Shown here in pieces: positions 44,631 to 54,014 of a stretch of 64,000 nucleotides of DNA. The notes under the pieces were generated by a model, which saw only the letters and a list, made by a program, of their open reading frames with translations, ran no database searches and was not told the origin of the DNA. The translations under genes and the position numbers were made by a program. The stretch comes from Occallatibacter riparius. Lineage in GTDB: Bacteria; Acidobacteriota; Terriglobia; Terriglobales; Acidobacteriaceae. The stretch lies in the NCBI RefSeq assembly GCF_025264625.1, contig NZ_CP093313.1, forward strand, positions 3,162,001-3,226,000, read 5' to 3'. Numbering within the stretch: position 1 is the stretch's first letter; every line of letters begins with the position of its first letter.

Positions 44631-46763
44631 CTAGGTCTTGGTCATCTGTTTCACGTTTACGACACGATAACCGTGCGGCTTTGTCCCCAGGCCTCGATCG
44701 GCGACTCTGCCGGGGCCTGTGGAGCGAACCTCGAAGCCGGAAGGACCGTCGAGTTTCCAGGGCAGCGAGCCGTCTCCGAATACGGCCACAGTCAGGTCGC
44801 GTGTTGCCGGGTCATCTGTTGTTAGAGCGGTCCCGCCCAACGGGACAACGGAGCCGGCCTTCACGTAAACCGGAATGTTCTCATAGGAAGCCGGCACGGT
44901 GAAGGAGCGGCCGCCCTCGACGGACTCTCCGGTCCAGAAGTCGTGCCAATTGCCTCGGGGAAGCACAACCTTGCGCGACTCCTCTCCGGCAAAGAGAGGC
45001 GCCACAAGCATTCTGTCCCCCACCATGTACTGATCATCGACCGCGTGCAGGCTCTCGTCATCGGGGAAGTCGAGCGTGAGCGCGCGGAAAGGAGGAGTGC
45101 CGTCAAGGGCGTAACGCGCGAAGACGCCGCGCAGGTAAGGGAGCAAGCGCATGCGCCACTCGATGATGCTGCGGCAGCGGGCCTCCAGTTGCTGCCATCC
45201 TTCGGCGAGATCCCCGGCATTGTTCTTCTTCTGATCGATCTGCTTCCACGGCGGATTTTTGATATACCACGCGTTGACCATCGCAAGCGGCGAAAAAACC
45301 ACGGTCTGCAGACGGCGAATCAGGTCCTGCTCACTGACGGCATCGCGCACCTCTGGGCACCACAGCAGGCCGCTGAATCCGGAATTGACAAGTGCGCGCA
45401 CGAAGTCGCGGTGATCGTACAAGTCGCTGTAGAGCACGAACGGGTAGGGCGCGGCGAGAGCGCCACTGGATCGTACGAGGCTGTAGGTGGGCTTGTTCCT
45501 TTGCCGGAATTGCTGGAGAATCGCGTCCTGGTAACGGAGGCCAAAGACCTGGTGCATCTGCTCGCCGTCCACGCCGGATGGGAATCGCGAGAACTCAGGG
45601 AATGACCAGCCGCGCGTGAAGTCGGAGTTGTCGCACTCGTCGAGTTTGAAGCCGTCGATCCCGATATCGATGAGCGTCTTGCCGTGGTAATCGCCGAAGA
45701 TGTCGCGGGCGGGCGGAGCCGCGAAATCAGGTACGAGGCCGCCCCACACTCCATAATCGCCCGAGTGCGGCTGAAGTTGTTCGAAGATGGGCGAAGACGG
45801 GTGGGTAAACGCGTGCTCCCATAAGTTCATGCGGTACTTGAGACGCGCTACATCGGCAACGAATGCGGGTGGATCAGGGAAGCGCCCCTTGTCCCATGCG
45901 AAGGAGCAGGAATAGGCATGGCTTTGCCATCCCGGTTCGAGTCCGAGCACATCGCAGGGAATCTTGCTGTCGCGCAGATCGCTGGCAATGGCGAGAACCT
46001 GCTTCGCATCGGCCGACCCCACCGCACGATACCAGAACCCAAGTCCCCACTCTGGCGGTTCTACGCCGTTTCCGGAGAAGAGATTGTAGCGGCGGACAGC
46101 GTCGAGCATCGTCGGACCGCCGAAAACGTACACATCCACGCCTGCAGCGCGGGGAATTTCGACTGTGATCTCCCCGGGCTCTTCCGACGGCAGATTGCGC
46201 AGCGAGTCAGGCGTGGGAACCCCCAACTGCGCTGCAGACGAGGGCTTTCCCGGCTTCCGCCTGGCGTCGCCGCAATAAAAGCTGGCATAGCGACAGGTGT
46301 CCACAAATACTGCGTAACCGCGCGTACTGATGTAGAGCGGTACCGGCGCGTGCGAGTCGCCGGTATCGAGCCGCGGATCGGCGTTGACGCGAATGGTTTT
46401 CTTTTTCCCGCGCTGTGCGAACGAAAGGAGTTGCAGGCCGAAGCCGAAGATGTTTTCGTGGGCTGCCAGCGGCAGGGTGATGCGGCATCCGCGCGGTTCA
46501 ATCACCGCGCTGCTTAGCGCAATCGGCGGCTCTGGGGGAGCGCTCATCCGCTGGAGTGCGGCAACATCGGGCGGGATCGTGCGACTGGAGACATGCGTGA
46601 AAGCCTCCGGCGCGCCGATCGTAGCCTTCCAGATGCCGGGCAGGGCAGGAACGAACGCAGGCAATGGGAGGGCCCCGCCCTGCGCTGGTTGGCCGCTGAT
46701 TTTGGAAGCGGCGCAGGTGGCGAGTGCGACAGCCGAGCCTTTCAAGAGATTTCTGCGATTCAC
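44631..46763 (-). CDS. GH31-family glycoside hydrolase, exported
   Basis: A 710-residue family 31 enzyme from GTG 46763, which has AGGAG 5 bases upstream and starts VNRRNLLKGSAVALATC, a Tat-like signal. The longer ATG frame from 46928 is Cys-rich junk. The nucleophile motif is GIDGFKLDECDN (D375). A GFWYRAVGS and NLWEHAFTHP barrel precedes it. The acid/base region, usually WxGDxxGF, is here SGLLWCPEVRDA, a variant seen in some GH31 subgroups. A C-terminal beta domain (MLVAPLFAGEESRKVVLPRGNWHDFWTGE) is typical. GH31 includes alpha-glucosidases, xylosidases and galactosidases. In a mannoside locus, removal of alpha-glucose or alpha-galactose caps is possible. Confidence 0.88.
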   Translation of the reverse strand: MNRRNLLKGSAVALATCAASKISGQPAQGGALPLPAFVPALPGIWKATIGAPEAFTHVSSRTIPPDVAALQRMSAPPEPPIALSSAVIEPRGCRITLPLAAHENIFGFGLQLLSFAQRGKKKTIRVNADPRLDTGDSHAPVPLYISTRGYAVFVDTCRYASFYCGDARRKPGKPSSAAQLGVPTPDSLRNLPSEEPGEITVEIPRAAGVDVYVFGGPTMLDAVRRYNLFSGNGVEPPEWGLGFWYRAVGSADAKQVLAIASDLRDSKIPCDVLGLEPGWQSHAYSCSFAWDKGRFPDPPAFVADVARLKYRMNLWEHAFTHPSSPIFEQLQPHSGDYGVWGGLVPDFAAPPARDIFGDYHGKTLIDIGIDGFKLDECDNSDFTRGWSFPEFSRFPSGVDGEQMHQVFGLRYQDAILQQFRQRNKPTYSLVRSSGALAAPYPFVLYSDLYDHRDFVRALVNSGFSGLLWCPEVRDAVSEQDLIRRLQTVVFSPLAMVNAWYIKNPPWKQIDQKKNNAGDLAEGWQQLEARCRSIIEWRMRLLPYLRGVFARYALDGTPPFRALTLDFPDDESLHAVDDQYMVGDRMLVAPLFAGEESRKVVLPRGNWHDFWTGESVEGGRSFTVPASYENIPVYVKAGSVVPLGGTALTTDDPATRDLTVAVFGDGSLPWKLDGPSGFEVRSTGPGRVADRGLGTKPHGYRVVNVKQMTKT

Positions 46764-47034
46764 GACGGCTCCTAAAAAATGGGTGAAGGAATCAGCCGAA
46801 GCTATTGAGACGATGCTGCAAACTGTCGACTCATCCAGTCGCGTACCAGCGGCGCAGGAAGAACACCTGCCACAAATCAAACGCCTGCACCCATGGTGTC
46901 GGCAGCCTCCACAGCATAGGCGGGACACAGAATCTCATCAAAGCCATCGTAAATCGCGCGACTGAAGTCTCTGCTGCTTTGTAAGCTGGCTGCTGCTCAT
47001 GAATGATCCCGTAAGTTGGAACGTGGCACGGCGG
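46764..47034. other. Gap between GH31 and ROK kinase genes
   Basis: A 271-bp stretch with no convincing gene. CTGCAAA at 46816-46822 repeats half of the dyad upstream of GH92. No TGGAATCGATTCCA-type site is present, so GH31 and GH92 may have their own promoter or be read through from the ROK gene. Confidence 0.4.
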
Positions 47035-48009
47035 TTACACGCGCAGGGTGGGTGCGGAACGCGAGAGGCCCTGGGCGACGCAGAGAGCTGAAACGTCCCC
47101 GATGCGCTCGCCAAGTCGGGCCGGTACAACCTGGCACACCCGCGCGCTCTGCTCCAGAGCCTCGTTCTTCATCGCTGCCAGCGCGGGTTCGAAAAGCATG
47201 TCTCCAAGGCGCAATGCCAGGCCGCCAATCACGATGCGCTCAGGGTTGAGGACGTCGACAAGTATTGCGAGAGCGTGGCCGAGCTTCACGCCTGTGCGCT
47301 CAACGATGCGGCGCGCCATTCCGTCACCCTGGGCTGCCGCCATGCCGATGTCCCGGGCCGTGAGCTGTCCGCTGGCAGCAATGTTCGCCAGTGAAGTGGA
47401 TTCTCCGTTCGCGGTGGCCGTGCTGACCATCTCGGTGCCAAACTGCGCCATGCCCCAACCGCTCGCCCAACCTTCAACGGATCCGCTCTTCCCGTAACCG
47501 ACGGGACCATCCTCGGTAAGACGAACATGTCCGATCTCGCCGGCCATCTCGCTGGAACCCCGGTATAGTTCGCCGTCGAGGATGAGACCCGCGCCGAAGC
47601 CCGTCCCCATCGTGAGGAAGATCAGATTCTGGCAGTCGCTGCCGGCGCCGTAGCGGTGTTCAGCAATCGCTCCGGCGTTGGCATCGTTTTCCACCAGGCA
47701 CGGTGCTCCGAACCGGGCTTCGAGAATCTGCTTGATAGGCACATCCACCCAGCGTCTCAAATTGGGCGGGGACTGGATGATACCCCGGTGACGATCAAGG
47801 GGGCCACCGCAACTCACACCCAGGCGCAATTCGCCAAGGCCGGGATGTAGCGCGAGCGCAGAAGCGATCAGGCTCTCAATCTTCTCGATGGCCTGCTCGG
47901 GCCCAAGGTCGGGACGGGTGGGAAACTCTTCCCGGAAAAGAATGCGGGTGGGGTCTTCAGCCAGGATCACCGCTGTCTTCGTCCCGCCGATGTCGATACC
48001 TGCCAGCAT
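47035..48009 (-). CDS. ROK-family sugar kinase without zinc cysteines
   Basis: A 324-residue ROK protein: phosphate-binding start LAGIDIGGTKTAVIL, the sugar/catalytic region VENDANAGAIAEHRYGAG, FLTMGTGFGAGLILDG and GEIGHVR. The zinc motif CxCGxxGCxE of most ROK kinases is replaced by VGYGKSGSVE, so all three cysteines are lost while Gly, Gly and Glu remain. The catalytic Asp (ENDANA) and the zinc-site His (GEIGH) are kept. It probably phosphorylates mannose, glucose or GlcNAc released by the neighbouring mannosidases and imported by the locus porter. ATG 48009 (GAGG 7 bases upstream) is preferred over a TTG one codon earlier. It follows GH38 by 42 bases. Confidence 0.9.
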   Translation of the reverse strand: MLAGIDIGGTKTAVILAEDPTRILFREEFPTRPDLGPEQAIEKIESLIASALALHPGLGELRLGVSCGGPLDRHRGIIQSPPNLRRWVDVPIKQILEARFGAPCLVENDANAGAIAEHRYGAGSDCQNLIFLTMGTGFGAGLILDGELYRGSSEMAGEIGHVRLTEDGPVGYGKSGSVEGWASGWGMAQFGTEMVSTATANGESTSLANIAASGQLTARDIGMAAAQGDGMARRIVERTGVKLGHALAILVDVLNPERIVIGGLALRLGDMLFEPALAAMKNEALEQSARVCQVVPARLGERIGDVSALCVAQGLSRSAPTLRV

Positions 48010-48051
48010 CAATATTCCTCGTCGCCTGCTGCTCGGTTTGCGTGTATGCAG

Positions 48052-50646
48052 CTACTCTTCAAGTGCGTTTACCTCGGTGACCTTGCCGGTCTTTTCGTTC
48101 ACGCGCAGCGTCTTGATCTCAAACGGCCTGAAGTCACCCGTCCAGGACGTGTGTGCGAATCGCAGGTCGATATGCGCGTGGGCTGCCCGACCCTGTGTCT
48201 CGTAAGCGCGGAGAATGGTATCAGCGCCAACTTCCGCCTGCTTCACAGCGGAGATGACGATATCGTCTGCATCGACATTCATGAAGCCGTCAGACTCCGG
48301 ACGGGTGCCCGGATGGATGCCCTGATAGATAATGGGAATCTCCGTAACCAGCTTCTCTGCCGTGCGCGTCAGATCGGCGTCTTGCCAGGTGCCGGCGTGG
48401 GGCACCAGCAGCATGCGGAAGTTCTGCACTCCCTGATCCATCCACTGATAATCAACGCCGGCCTGAAGGGTGCGCGGCTCATGGTGCGCGAACACCGCGG
48501 ACCGCGCGATCGATACGCGCAACTCGCTGCCGTCCACGCTATAGCCGTACTTTGCATCGTTCACAACGCCCAGGCCGCAGGCCTGACCGCCGGCCGCACC
48601 GCTCACGTCCACCCAGCGCTGACCAGGATTCTCGTCACCCTTCGTGTCGCGCTGCATGGCTCCGTAGGCGATCTCGTAGGTGGCTTTCGGTTCATCCACG
48701 TTCACCGGGAACGCGAACTTGAGCATCTTCTGGTGCTCATGCCAATCGAGTGAGACACGTGCCTCCAGCTCACGGCTGTCAGCATAGAGGATGTAGTCGA
48801 TCGTGAGGCGCGAGGCGCCGTAGGTATACCGGGCCCGCACGCGTCCGCGAAGTGGCCCATCTTCGAGGACCTTCGTTTCCTGCAGAGCGAAAGTGCCGAC
48901 CTCGCGGTCGTAGGAGCGAACGTGGTGACTCCAGGTGTCGCTCGGATCATCCAGCACGATGGCGCGCATCCCTCCGCCATTGCGGGTGTCAGCTCCGCGA
49001 AGCACCTCGCGATTGTTCTTCTTGTCGAAGATAGAAATCGTTCCGTCGGCAAACATGCGAACCTTGAGATGCGCGTTTTCAAGTTCGCTATCGCTCACGT
49101 GGAGCGCGGAAGGCGTTGGCGAAGCCGAAGCCACCTTGTGAAGGCGAATCTGCCGGTAGCCCATTGCGGGAACCTGTACGTCGGCAGCCAGGCCCACGCG
49201 GTCGCTCACTGTGGTCGTCGCCGGGATCCACTGGAACGGTATCGGGCTGCCATGTTCATCTTCGAGCGCTGACGGGTTTTTGGTGTTCCAGCCGAGGTCG
49301 TACTCGATATGCAAGTTGGTGTTCCAGGCGTGTGGGTTGAATACAACCAGGTACTTCGAGTCAGGATCGCTTGTGGGTATCTGCCAGGCAAGCTTCTGGG
49401 CAGCCAGATACATGGCATCATGAGCAATGTCCTGCGCTCGGCCGAAACCATCGCGGGCGGCTTCAAAGTAAGAGGGCAGTGTGGTGGCGGCCATGCTGTC
49501 ATGGAACTGTAGAAGCAGGACCTTCTTCCAGGCCTTCGTGAAATCTTCTTTGGGGTAAGTCGCCCCCCATGCAATGTTGCCGATGGCAGAAATCTTTTCG
49601 GCAGTGGCGAGCACAGACTCGGTGGAGCGGTTCAGCTTCTTGAGCTCCGAACCTGCGGTATACGTCCCCACCGAGTGATGCTGCAGGTCATCGGCAATCG
49701 TGTGAATCTGGCCCAGAGAGGAAGACTTGCTCATCTCCGAGAAGTACTGGTCCGGCGTGCTGAAGACAAGTTCGGGCGCGCCAGTCTCGTGCTGGATGCG
49801 ATGGATGGAACTGATATTGATCTTCGTGGGACCGCCGCCGTGATCACCGATGCCGTAGAACTCCATGTCGTCGCGCACCGTCTGCCCATGCAGAAGGTCA
49901 ATCTCCTTGAGCATGTGGCTGCGCACGTCGCCCGGATCGTCATAGGCGAGTGGGATGCGGAACGTGAGAGCCTTCGTGCCATCGATTCCTTGCCACCAGA
50001 AGAGGTTCGATGGAAGCTGCTTTTCGGTGGCATTCGGGCGCATAAAGACGTAATACGGCATGCCCTGCAGCTTCAGGATCTGCGGCAGGCTGCCGGTGTG
50101 GCCGAACGAGTCAGGATTGTAGCCGACGCTGGCACGAAGGCCGAAAAGCCGCCTCAATGTTTGTTGTCCGTAAAGGCCTTGGCGGATCAGCGATTCTCCG
50201 TTGGGGATGTTGACGTCAGGCTCCACCCACCAGCCACCCACCAGGTCCCAGCGCCCTTCCTCAACACGTTTGCGGATTTCGGCAAGCATCGCCGGATCGC
50301 TGTCGGCAATCCACTCATAAAACTGCGATGAGCTCGTCGTCATCTTGACTTCGGGATCTTCCTTCAAGCGCTCAAGGGCGGAGCGGAAGGTACTGTGAAC
50401 GACCGCGTTAGTCTCCGAGAGGGGCCAGAGCCAGGGAGCATCGATATGTGCGTTGCCGATCATGTGCAGCCGCAGGCCGCGCGCTTCGGCAGGCCACTGT
50501 CCGTCGGGGAGAGCGCTGGCAGCCGGTGCATTGACGGATCCATTCGGCTGCTGGGCAACGAGCGAATGAGCTGTAAAAACCAGACCTGCCACTAAAACCG
50601 AGGCCACATGCCTGCGAAAGAATGGAACTTCACTACGAACGCCCAT
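48052..50646 (-). CDS. GH38 alpha-mannosidase, exported
   Basis: An 864-residue family 38 enzyme with a signal peptide (VASVLVAGLVFTAHSLVAQQ). Zinc ligands H67 and D69 lie in NAHIDAPWLWP, and the nucleophile D179 in GYNPDSFGHTGSLPQ. Middle three-helix and large C-terminal beta domains follow. GH38 cleaves alpha-mannosides with retention, often from N-glycan or mannan fragments. ATG 50646 (GAGGGG just upstream) is chosen over ATG 50676 because it places the signal peptide normally. It is the first gene of the minus-strand series, 66 bases from the perfect operator TGGAATCGATTCCA. Confidence 0.92.
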   Translation of the reverse strand: MGVRSEVPFFRRHVASVLVAGLVFTAHSLVAQQPNGSVNAPAASALPDGQWPAEARGLRLHMIGNAHIDAPWLWPLSETNAVVHSTFRSALERLKEDPEVKMTTSSSQFYEWIADSDPAMLAEIRKRVEEGRWDLVGGWWVEPDVNIPNGESLIRQGLYGQQTLRRLFGLRASVGYNPDSFGHTGSLPQILKLQGMPYYVFMRPNATEKQLPSNLFWWQGIDGTKALTFRIPLAYDDPGDVRSHMLKEIDLLHGQTVRDDMEFYGIGDHGGGPTKINISSIHRIQHETGAPELVFSTPDQYFSEMSKSSSLGQIHTIADDLQHHSVGTYTAGSELKKLNRSTESVLATAEKISAIGNIAWGATYPKEDFTKAWKKVLLLQFHDSMAATTLPSYFEAARDGFGRAQDIAHDAMYLAAQKLAWQIPTSDPDSKYLVVFNPHAWNTNLHIEYDLGWNTKNPSALEDEHGSPIPFQWIPATTTVSDRVGLAADVQVPAMGYRQIRLHKVASASPTPSALHVSDSELENAHLKVRMFADGTISIFDKKNNREVLRGADTRNGGGMRAIVLDDPSDTWSHHVRSYDREVGTFALQETKVLEDGPLRGRVRARYTYGASRLTIDYILYADSRELEARVSLDWHEHQKMLKFAFPVNVDEPKATYEIAYGAMQRDTKGDENPGQRWVDVSGAAGGQACGLGVVNDAKYGYSVDGSELRVSIARSAVFAHHEPRTLQAGVDYQWMDQGVQNFRMLLVPHAGTWQDADLTRTAEKLVTEIPIIYQGIHPGTRPESDGFMNVDADDIVISAVKQAEVGADTILRAYETQGRAAHAHIDLRFAHTSWTGDFRPFEIKTLRVNEKTGKVTEVNALEE

Positions 50647-50711
50647 ACCACCCCTCGAAGAGATCCCACGGTGCAACCGAAAAGGATTGCAGGCGCGAGG
50701 CGATTCCGTAT

Positions 50712-50725
50712 TGGAATCGATTCCA
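50712..50725. promoter_or_regulatory. LacI operator site A, perfect palindrome TGGAATCGATTCCA
   Basis: A 14-bp perfect palindrome between the divergent GH38 (start 50646) and lacI-type (start 50863) genes. Extra half-sites flank it: CGATTCC at 50701-50707 and GGAATCG at 50750-50756. This is the best match of a five-member family in the locus and the likely main operator. Confidence 0.7.
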
Positions 50726-50780
50726 TAATGCGGGTACTTCGGACTATACGGAATCGCTAGGACCGTGTCAAGGAAGCAAC

Positions 50781-50786
50781 TATAAT
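50781..50786 (+). promoter_or_regulatory. Probable -10 box TATAAT of the lacI-type gene
   Basis: A consensus TATAAT 77 bases upstream of the regulator start codon. No strong -35 box is seen, but the half-site GGAATCG (50750-50756) lies at about that distance upstream, which fits autorepression. Confidence 0.45.
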
Positions 50787-50862
50787 CCTTTCCACCCCCT
50801 ATCTGTAGAGTTTCGGGCCGGTTGCCCGGAAGGCTTGCAAGGGACTTTGGAGCACTCGCTCG

Positions 50863-51870
50863 ATGATTCGCGCTCGCAAGAAAGTCAAAGTTTCAGCGCC
50901 TGCACTCGCCGACGTGGCGCGCATTGCCGGCGTCGGGTCCGGCACCGTTTCCCGCGTTATTAACGGTGGGAAGAACGTTAGTCCCAAGACCCTGGCCAAG
51001 GTGCGCGCCGTCATGCAGGAGCTCGGCTACGAGCCCAGTTTCGCGGCGCGCGCGTTGAAGGGGGCGCCTTCCAACACCATCGGCCTGATCGTTCCGACAG
51101 TAGCCGATCCCTTCTTTTCGTCCTCGGCGGCCGCCATTCAAGAGGTCGCCGGCCTGCACGGGACACTGGTGCTGTTGGCCGCATCGGAGAACGATCCGCG
51201 CAAAGAGGAGCAAGAGGTCAGCGCGCTCATTCGCCGCCGGGTAGACGGCATGATCTTGGCACCCTCCCCGGGCTCCAGCCGCACTCTGCTCCAGCACGCT
51301 GCATTTCCGGTGGTCTGCTTTGACCGGCCCATGGCGGATGCTTCGCTCACCACTGTTTTGGCAGACAACTACGGCGGAGCGCGGGTAGCAGTTGAACACC
51401 TGGTGGATCGGGGTTACAAACGTATCCTCTGCGTGGGTGGATACGGTGGGCTGCTCACGAGCCAGAAGCGCTTCCAAGCGCATAAGGATGTGGTGCGGGA
51501 AGCCGGCCTGCCCTACCTCGCTGAACTGGGGGCCGAGGACTTTGTCTCTACCCAGTCAGCTCTTCTGCGGCACATCCGCGGTGCTGACCGGGTAGATGCA
51601 ATCTTCTCGACTAAGAACACCACAACCGTTTGCATTTACAAAGTCCTGAAGGAACTCGGCGTTCGCATTCCAGGACAGATCGGACTGATCGGCTTCGACG
51701 ATTTCGATCTGGCCGACGTTCTCGATCCGCCCATTAGCGTGGTACGCCAGCCTATTACCCGCATCGCCACGAGGGCGGCGGAGTTGCTGTTTGACGAAAT
51801 GGACCACCGCAAGCCCGCATCCGCCATCACTACGCTGGATGTGGAGTTGGTTCTGCGGGGCTCTTGCTGA
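50863..51870 (+). CDS. LacI-family regulator of the mannoside locus
   Basis: A 335-residue LacI-type repressor. The DNA-binding region is ALADVARIAGVGSGTVSRVINGG with hinge LGYEPSFAARALKG. The effector domain starts IGLIVPTVADPFFSS and has the late DNA-proximal phrase LIGFDDFDLADVLDPPISVVRQP. It sits in the centre of the locus beside the perfect palindrome of the five-site family, so it is the obvious owner of that motif. The inducer could be mannose, a mannobiose or a GlcNAc derivative. The -10 box TATAAT at 50781 suggests an autoregulated promoter. Confidence 0.93.
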   Translation: MIRARKKVKVSAPALADVARIAGVGSGTVSRVINGGKNVSPKTLAKVRAVMQELGYEPSFAARALKGAPSNTIGLIVPTVADPFFSSSAAAIQEVAGLHGTLVLLAASENDPRKEEQEVSALIRRRVDGMILAPSPGSSRTLLQHAAFPVVCFDRPMADASLTTVLADNYGGARVAVEHLVDRGYKRILCVGGYGGLLTSQKRFQAHKDVVREAGLPYLAELGAEDFVSTQSALLRHIRGADRVDAIFSTKNTTTVCIYKVLKELGVRIPGQIGLIGFDDFDLADVLDPPISVVRQPITRIATRAAELLFDEMDHRKPASAITTLDVELVLRGSC

Positions 51871-51935
51871 GCACTGGCCGATGCGACGGCGATTATCCAG
51901 CTTGACATCTGTGGATACGCGGCCCACCATGAAAG

Positions 51936-51949
51936 TGGTATCGATTCCA
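51936..51949. promoter_or_regulatory. LacI operator site B, upstream of tandem-MBL gene
   Basis: TGGTATCGATTCCA, one mismatch from the palindrome of site A, 70 bases upstream of the tandem metallo-beta-lactamase start codon and just after the lacI-type gene. It supports separate regulation of the MBL-SIS unit by the same repressor. Confidence 0.6.
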
Positions 51950-52019
51950 AACGTGCCAGACTGTGGGCCGCCCGAGCTTCGAGGCAGTCTGGACGCTTCG
52001 GTCTCTCGTGTAGCGCCCT

Positions 52020-54002
52020 ATGAGCGAAAAACCACCGTTTCCGGTCACACGCCGCGGATTCCTGCAGGTAGCCGCGGGTGCGCTCGTGGTTCCGCAGACT
52101 GCTGGAGATGCATGGGCCGCGGCGCCGCCCGGCAGGTCCTTTGCCACCAGCAATCGCCCTGCACAGTTGTCGGAGAATCTCTTTGTGCTCCAGGACACCT
52201 GCAACGTGTACCTGGTGCGCAACGGTGAACGCGGGCTGCTGGTCGACTTCGGTTCGGGAAGAATTCTGGACTTTCTGCCGGAACTCGGTGTCACTCAAAT
52301 CGAGCTCATTCTGCACACGCACTATCACCGGGATCAGGCCCAGGGTGATCTGCTGGCGAATGCGCGAGGCATTCCCATCGCTGTCCCGGCGCACGAGAGA
52401 CACCTGTTCGAAGACGTGGAGCGGCTTTGGGCCAATCGCCGGGTCTTCGATCTCTACCAGGTGCGAAACGAGTTCTTCTCCCTCACACAGAATGTGCCTG
52501 TTTCCAAGCTGCTCCACGACTACGAAACTTTCGATTGGCGGAGCTACTCGTTCTTTGTGCAGCCAACACCCGGGCACACCATCGGTTCGATCACTCTGGT
52601 TGCGCAAATCGATGGCAAGCGGACCGCGTTCTGCGGAGACCTCCTCTTTGCGAGCGGGAAAGTCCAAAACCTCTACGACCTGCAGTACTTCTACGGCGAG
52701 CACGAGGGCGTCGATTTTTCCCTCTACTCCGTCAACGAACTGATCGACACAAAGCCGGACCTCTTGTGCCCTTCCCACGGAGAGCCAATACGCGATCCTG
52801 GTCCCGCGATGCAGCAGGTGCAGGCTCATCTGCTGGAGTGGTATCACTACTGGAAGCCAACCGGCACGCCGACGTATCAATTCAAGTCCACACAGGTAAG
52901 CCCTCACCTCATAGCGCACCCGCTTCCCACCTCCACGTTCTACGCCATTCTGAGCAAGAGCGGAAAGGCCATGCTGGTCGATTACGGATCGGCAAGCTGG
53001 AACTTTTTCCAATGCTTCCGCGATGCCACTGACACCTACGGTCGCATGCGCTTCGTGGAGCACAGCCTCAGAGCGCTGCAGTCGGAACATGGCGTGAGCA
53101 GCTTCGACGTGGCGGTAGCCTCGCATATCCACGACGATCACGTGAACGGATTTGCACATCTCGCGCGGCGCTATGGAACACGAATCTGGTGCTACGAGAA
53201 TAATCGGGAGATCTTCCGCAACCCGCGCGGGCGTAACCTGGGCTGCATCCTGGCGGAACCCATTGAGGTGGATCGCACATTCCAGCACGGCGAGCGTTTC
53301 CAGTGGGAGGAGTACGAGTTCACCGTAATGCACTCGCCCGGCCACACCGAATACCAGATGGCGCTATTCACCACCATCGACGAAACTCCGGTGGCGTTTA
53401 CTGGTGATGCCTTTTTCAGCTACGACAAAATAAAGCTGACGCACAACCTGATCTACCGCAACGATGTGCGGGTGGGTGATTATCTCCGCTCCATCCAGAA
53501 CGTTCAGGAGATGAAGCCGCAGCTCATCGCCCCAGGCCACGGTGAGCCGTTCAAGCTGAACGACGGAATGATTCAGGAGTTCGTGGCGCGCGCCCAGCGG
53601 CAGGATGCAATCTTCGCCAGTCTCATTGCCAATCCGGTAACGAACTTCGGACTCGATCCCGCATGGGTGCAGATCTATCCATACCAGGCGGTCGCAGTCG
53701 CGGGACAACCGTGCGCGTTGGAGATCCGCGTGCGCAATCACAGCCCGGAGCCCCTGCAGGTCGAAGCGGCACTGGTACTTCCGGCGGAATGGCTGAGCTC
53801 CCAGGGCCGGCTGAGATTCATGGTAGCGGCGCACTCAGTGGCGAGCCATCCGGTCACCATCACAATTCCGCGCTCGGCGTACAAGCGCGGACGCCGCCGG
53901 GCCATCGCAGTGGATGTCATGGTGAACGGCGCACACCTTGGGCAGCTTGCCGAAGCCGTGGTCGACATGAGCGAGCCGGACAGCTTGCGAATCAGTTTGT
54001 AA
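52020..54002 (+). CDS. Tat-exported tandem metallo-beta-lactamase-fold hydrolase
   Basis: A 660-residue protein with a Tat signal (VTRRGFLQVAAGALVV) and two metallo-beta-lactamase domains. Domain 1 (about 45-290) has HTHYHRDQ, PTPGHTIGS, FCGDLLF and PSHGEP. Domain 2 (about 300-540) has SHIHDDHVNG, HSPGHTEYQ, FTGDAFF and PGHGEP. Domain 2 thus holds the complete HxHxDH motif, while in domain 1 the last His is Gln, which should weaken its second metal site. About 100 residues at the end form a beta-sandwich-like tail (VRNHSPEPLQVEAALVLP). The substrate is unknown: an ester, a phosphodiester or a glycan substituent are possible. A clear ribosome site is lacking. It is followed 12 bases on by a SIS isomerase, and both lie in the LacI-regulated mannoside locus. 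Confidence 0.85.
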   Translation: MSEKPPFPVTRRGFLQVAAGALVVPQTAGDAWAAAPPGRSFATSNRPAQLSENLFVLQDTCNVYLVRNGERGLLVDFGSGRILDFLPELGVTQIELILHTHYHRDQAQGDLLANARGIPIAVPAHERHLFEDVERLWANRRVFDLYQVRNEFFSLTQNVPVSKLLHDYETFDWRSYSFFVQPTPGHTIGSITLVAQIDGKRTAFCGDLLFASGKVQNLYDLQYFYGEHEGVDFSLYSVNELIDTKPDLLCPSHGEPIRDPGPAMQQVQAHLLEWYHYWKPTGTPTYQFKSTQVSPHLIAHPLPTSTFYAILSKSGKAMLVDYGSASWNFFQCFRDATDTYGRMRFVEHSLRALQSEHGVSSFDVAVASHIHDDHVNGFAHLARRYGTRIWCYENNREIFRNPRGRNLGCILAEPIEVDRTFQHGERFQWEEYEFTVMHSPGHTEYQMALFTTIDETPVAFTGDAFFSYDKIKLTHNLIYRNDVRVGDYLRSIQNVQEMKPQLIAPGHGEPFKLNDGMIQEFVARAQRQDAIFASLIANPVTNFGLDPAWVQIYPYQAVAVAGQPCALEIRVRNHSPEPLQVEAALVLPAEWLSSQGRLRFMVAAHSVASHPVTITIPRSAYKRGRRRAIAVDVMVNGAHLGQLAEAVVDMSEPDSLRISL

Positions 54003-54014
54003 AGGAGAGTCAGG

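Noticed and set aside
51636..53345. A 569-codon open frame on the minus strand.
   Set aside because: It is antisense to lacI and to the tandem-MBL gene, whose plus-strand frame has clear catalytic motifs. The minus frame has no recognisable domain and reflects GC-rich third positions.
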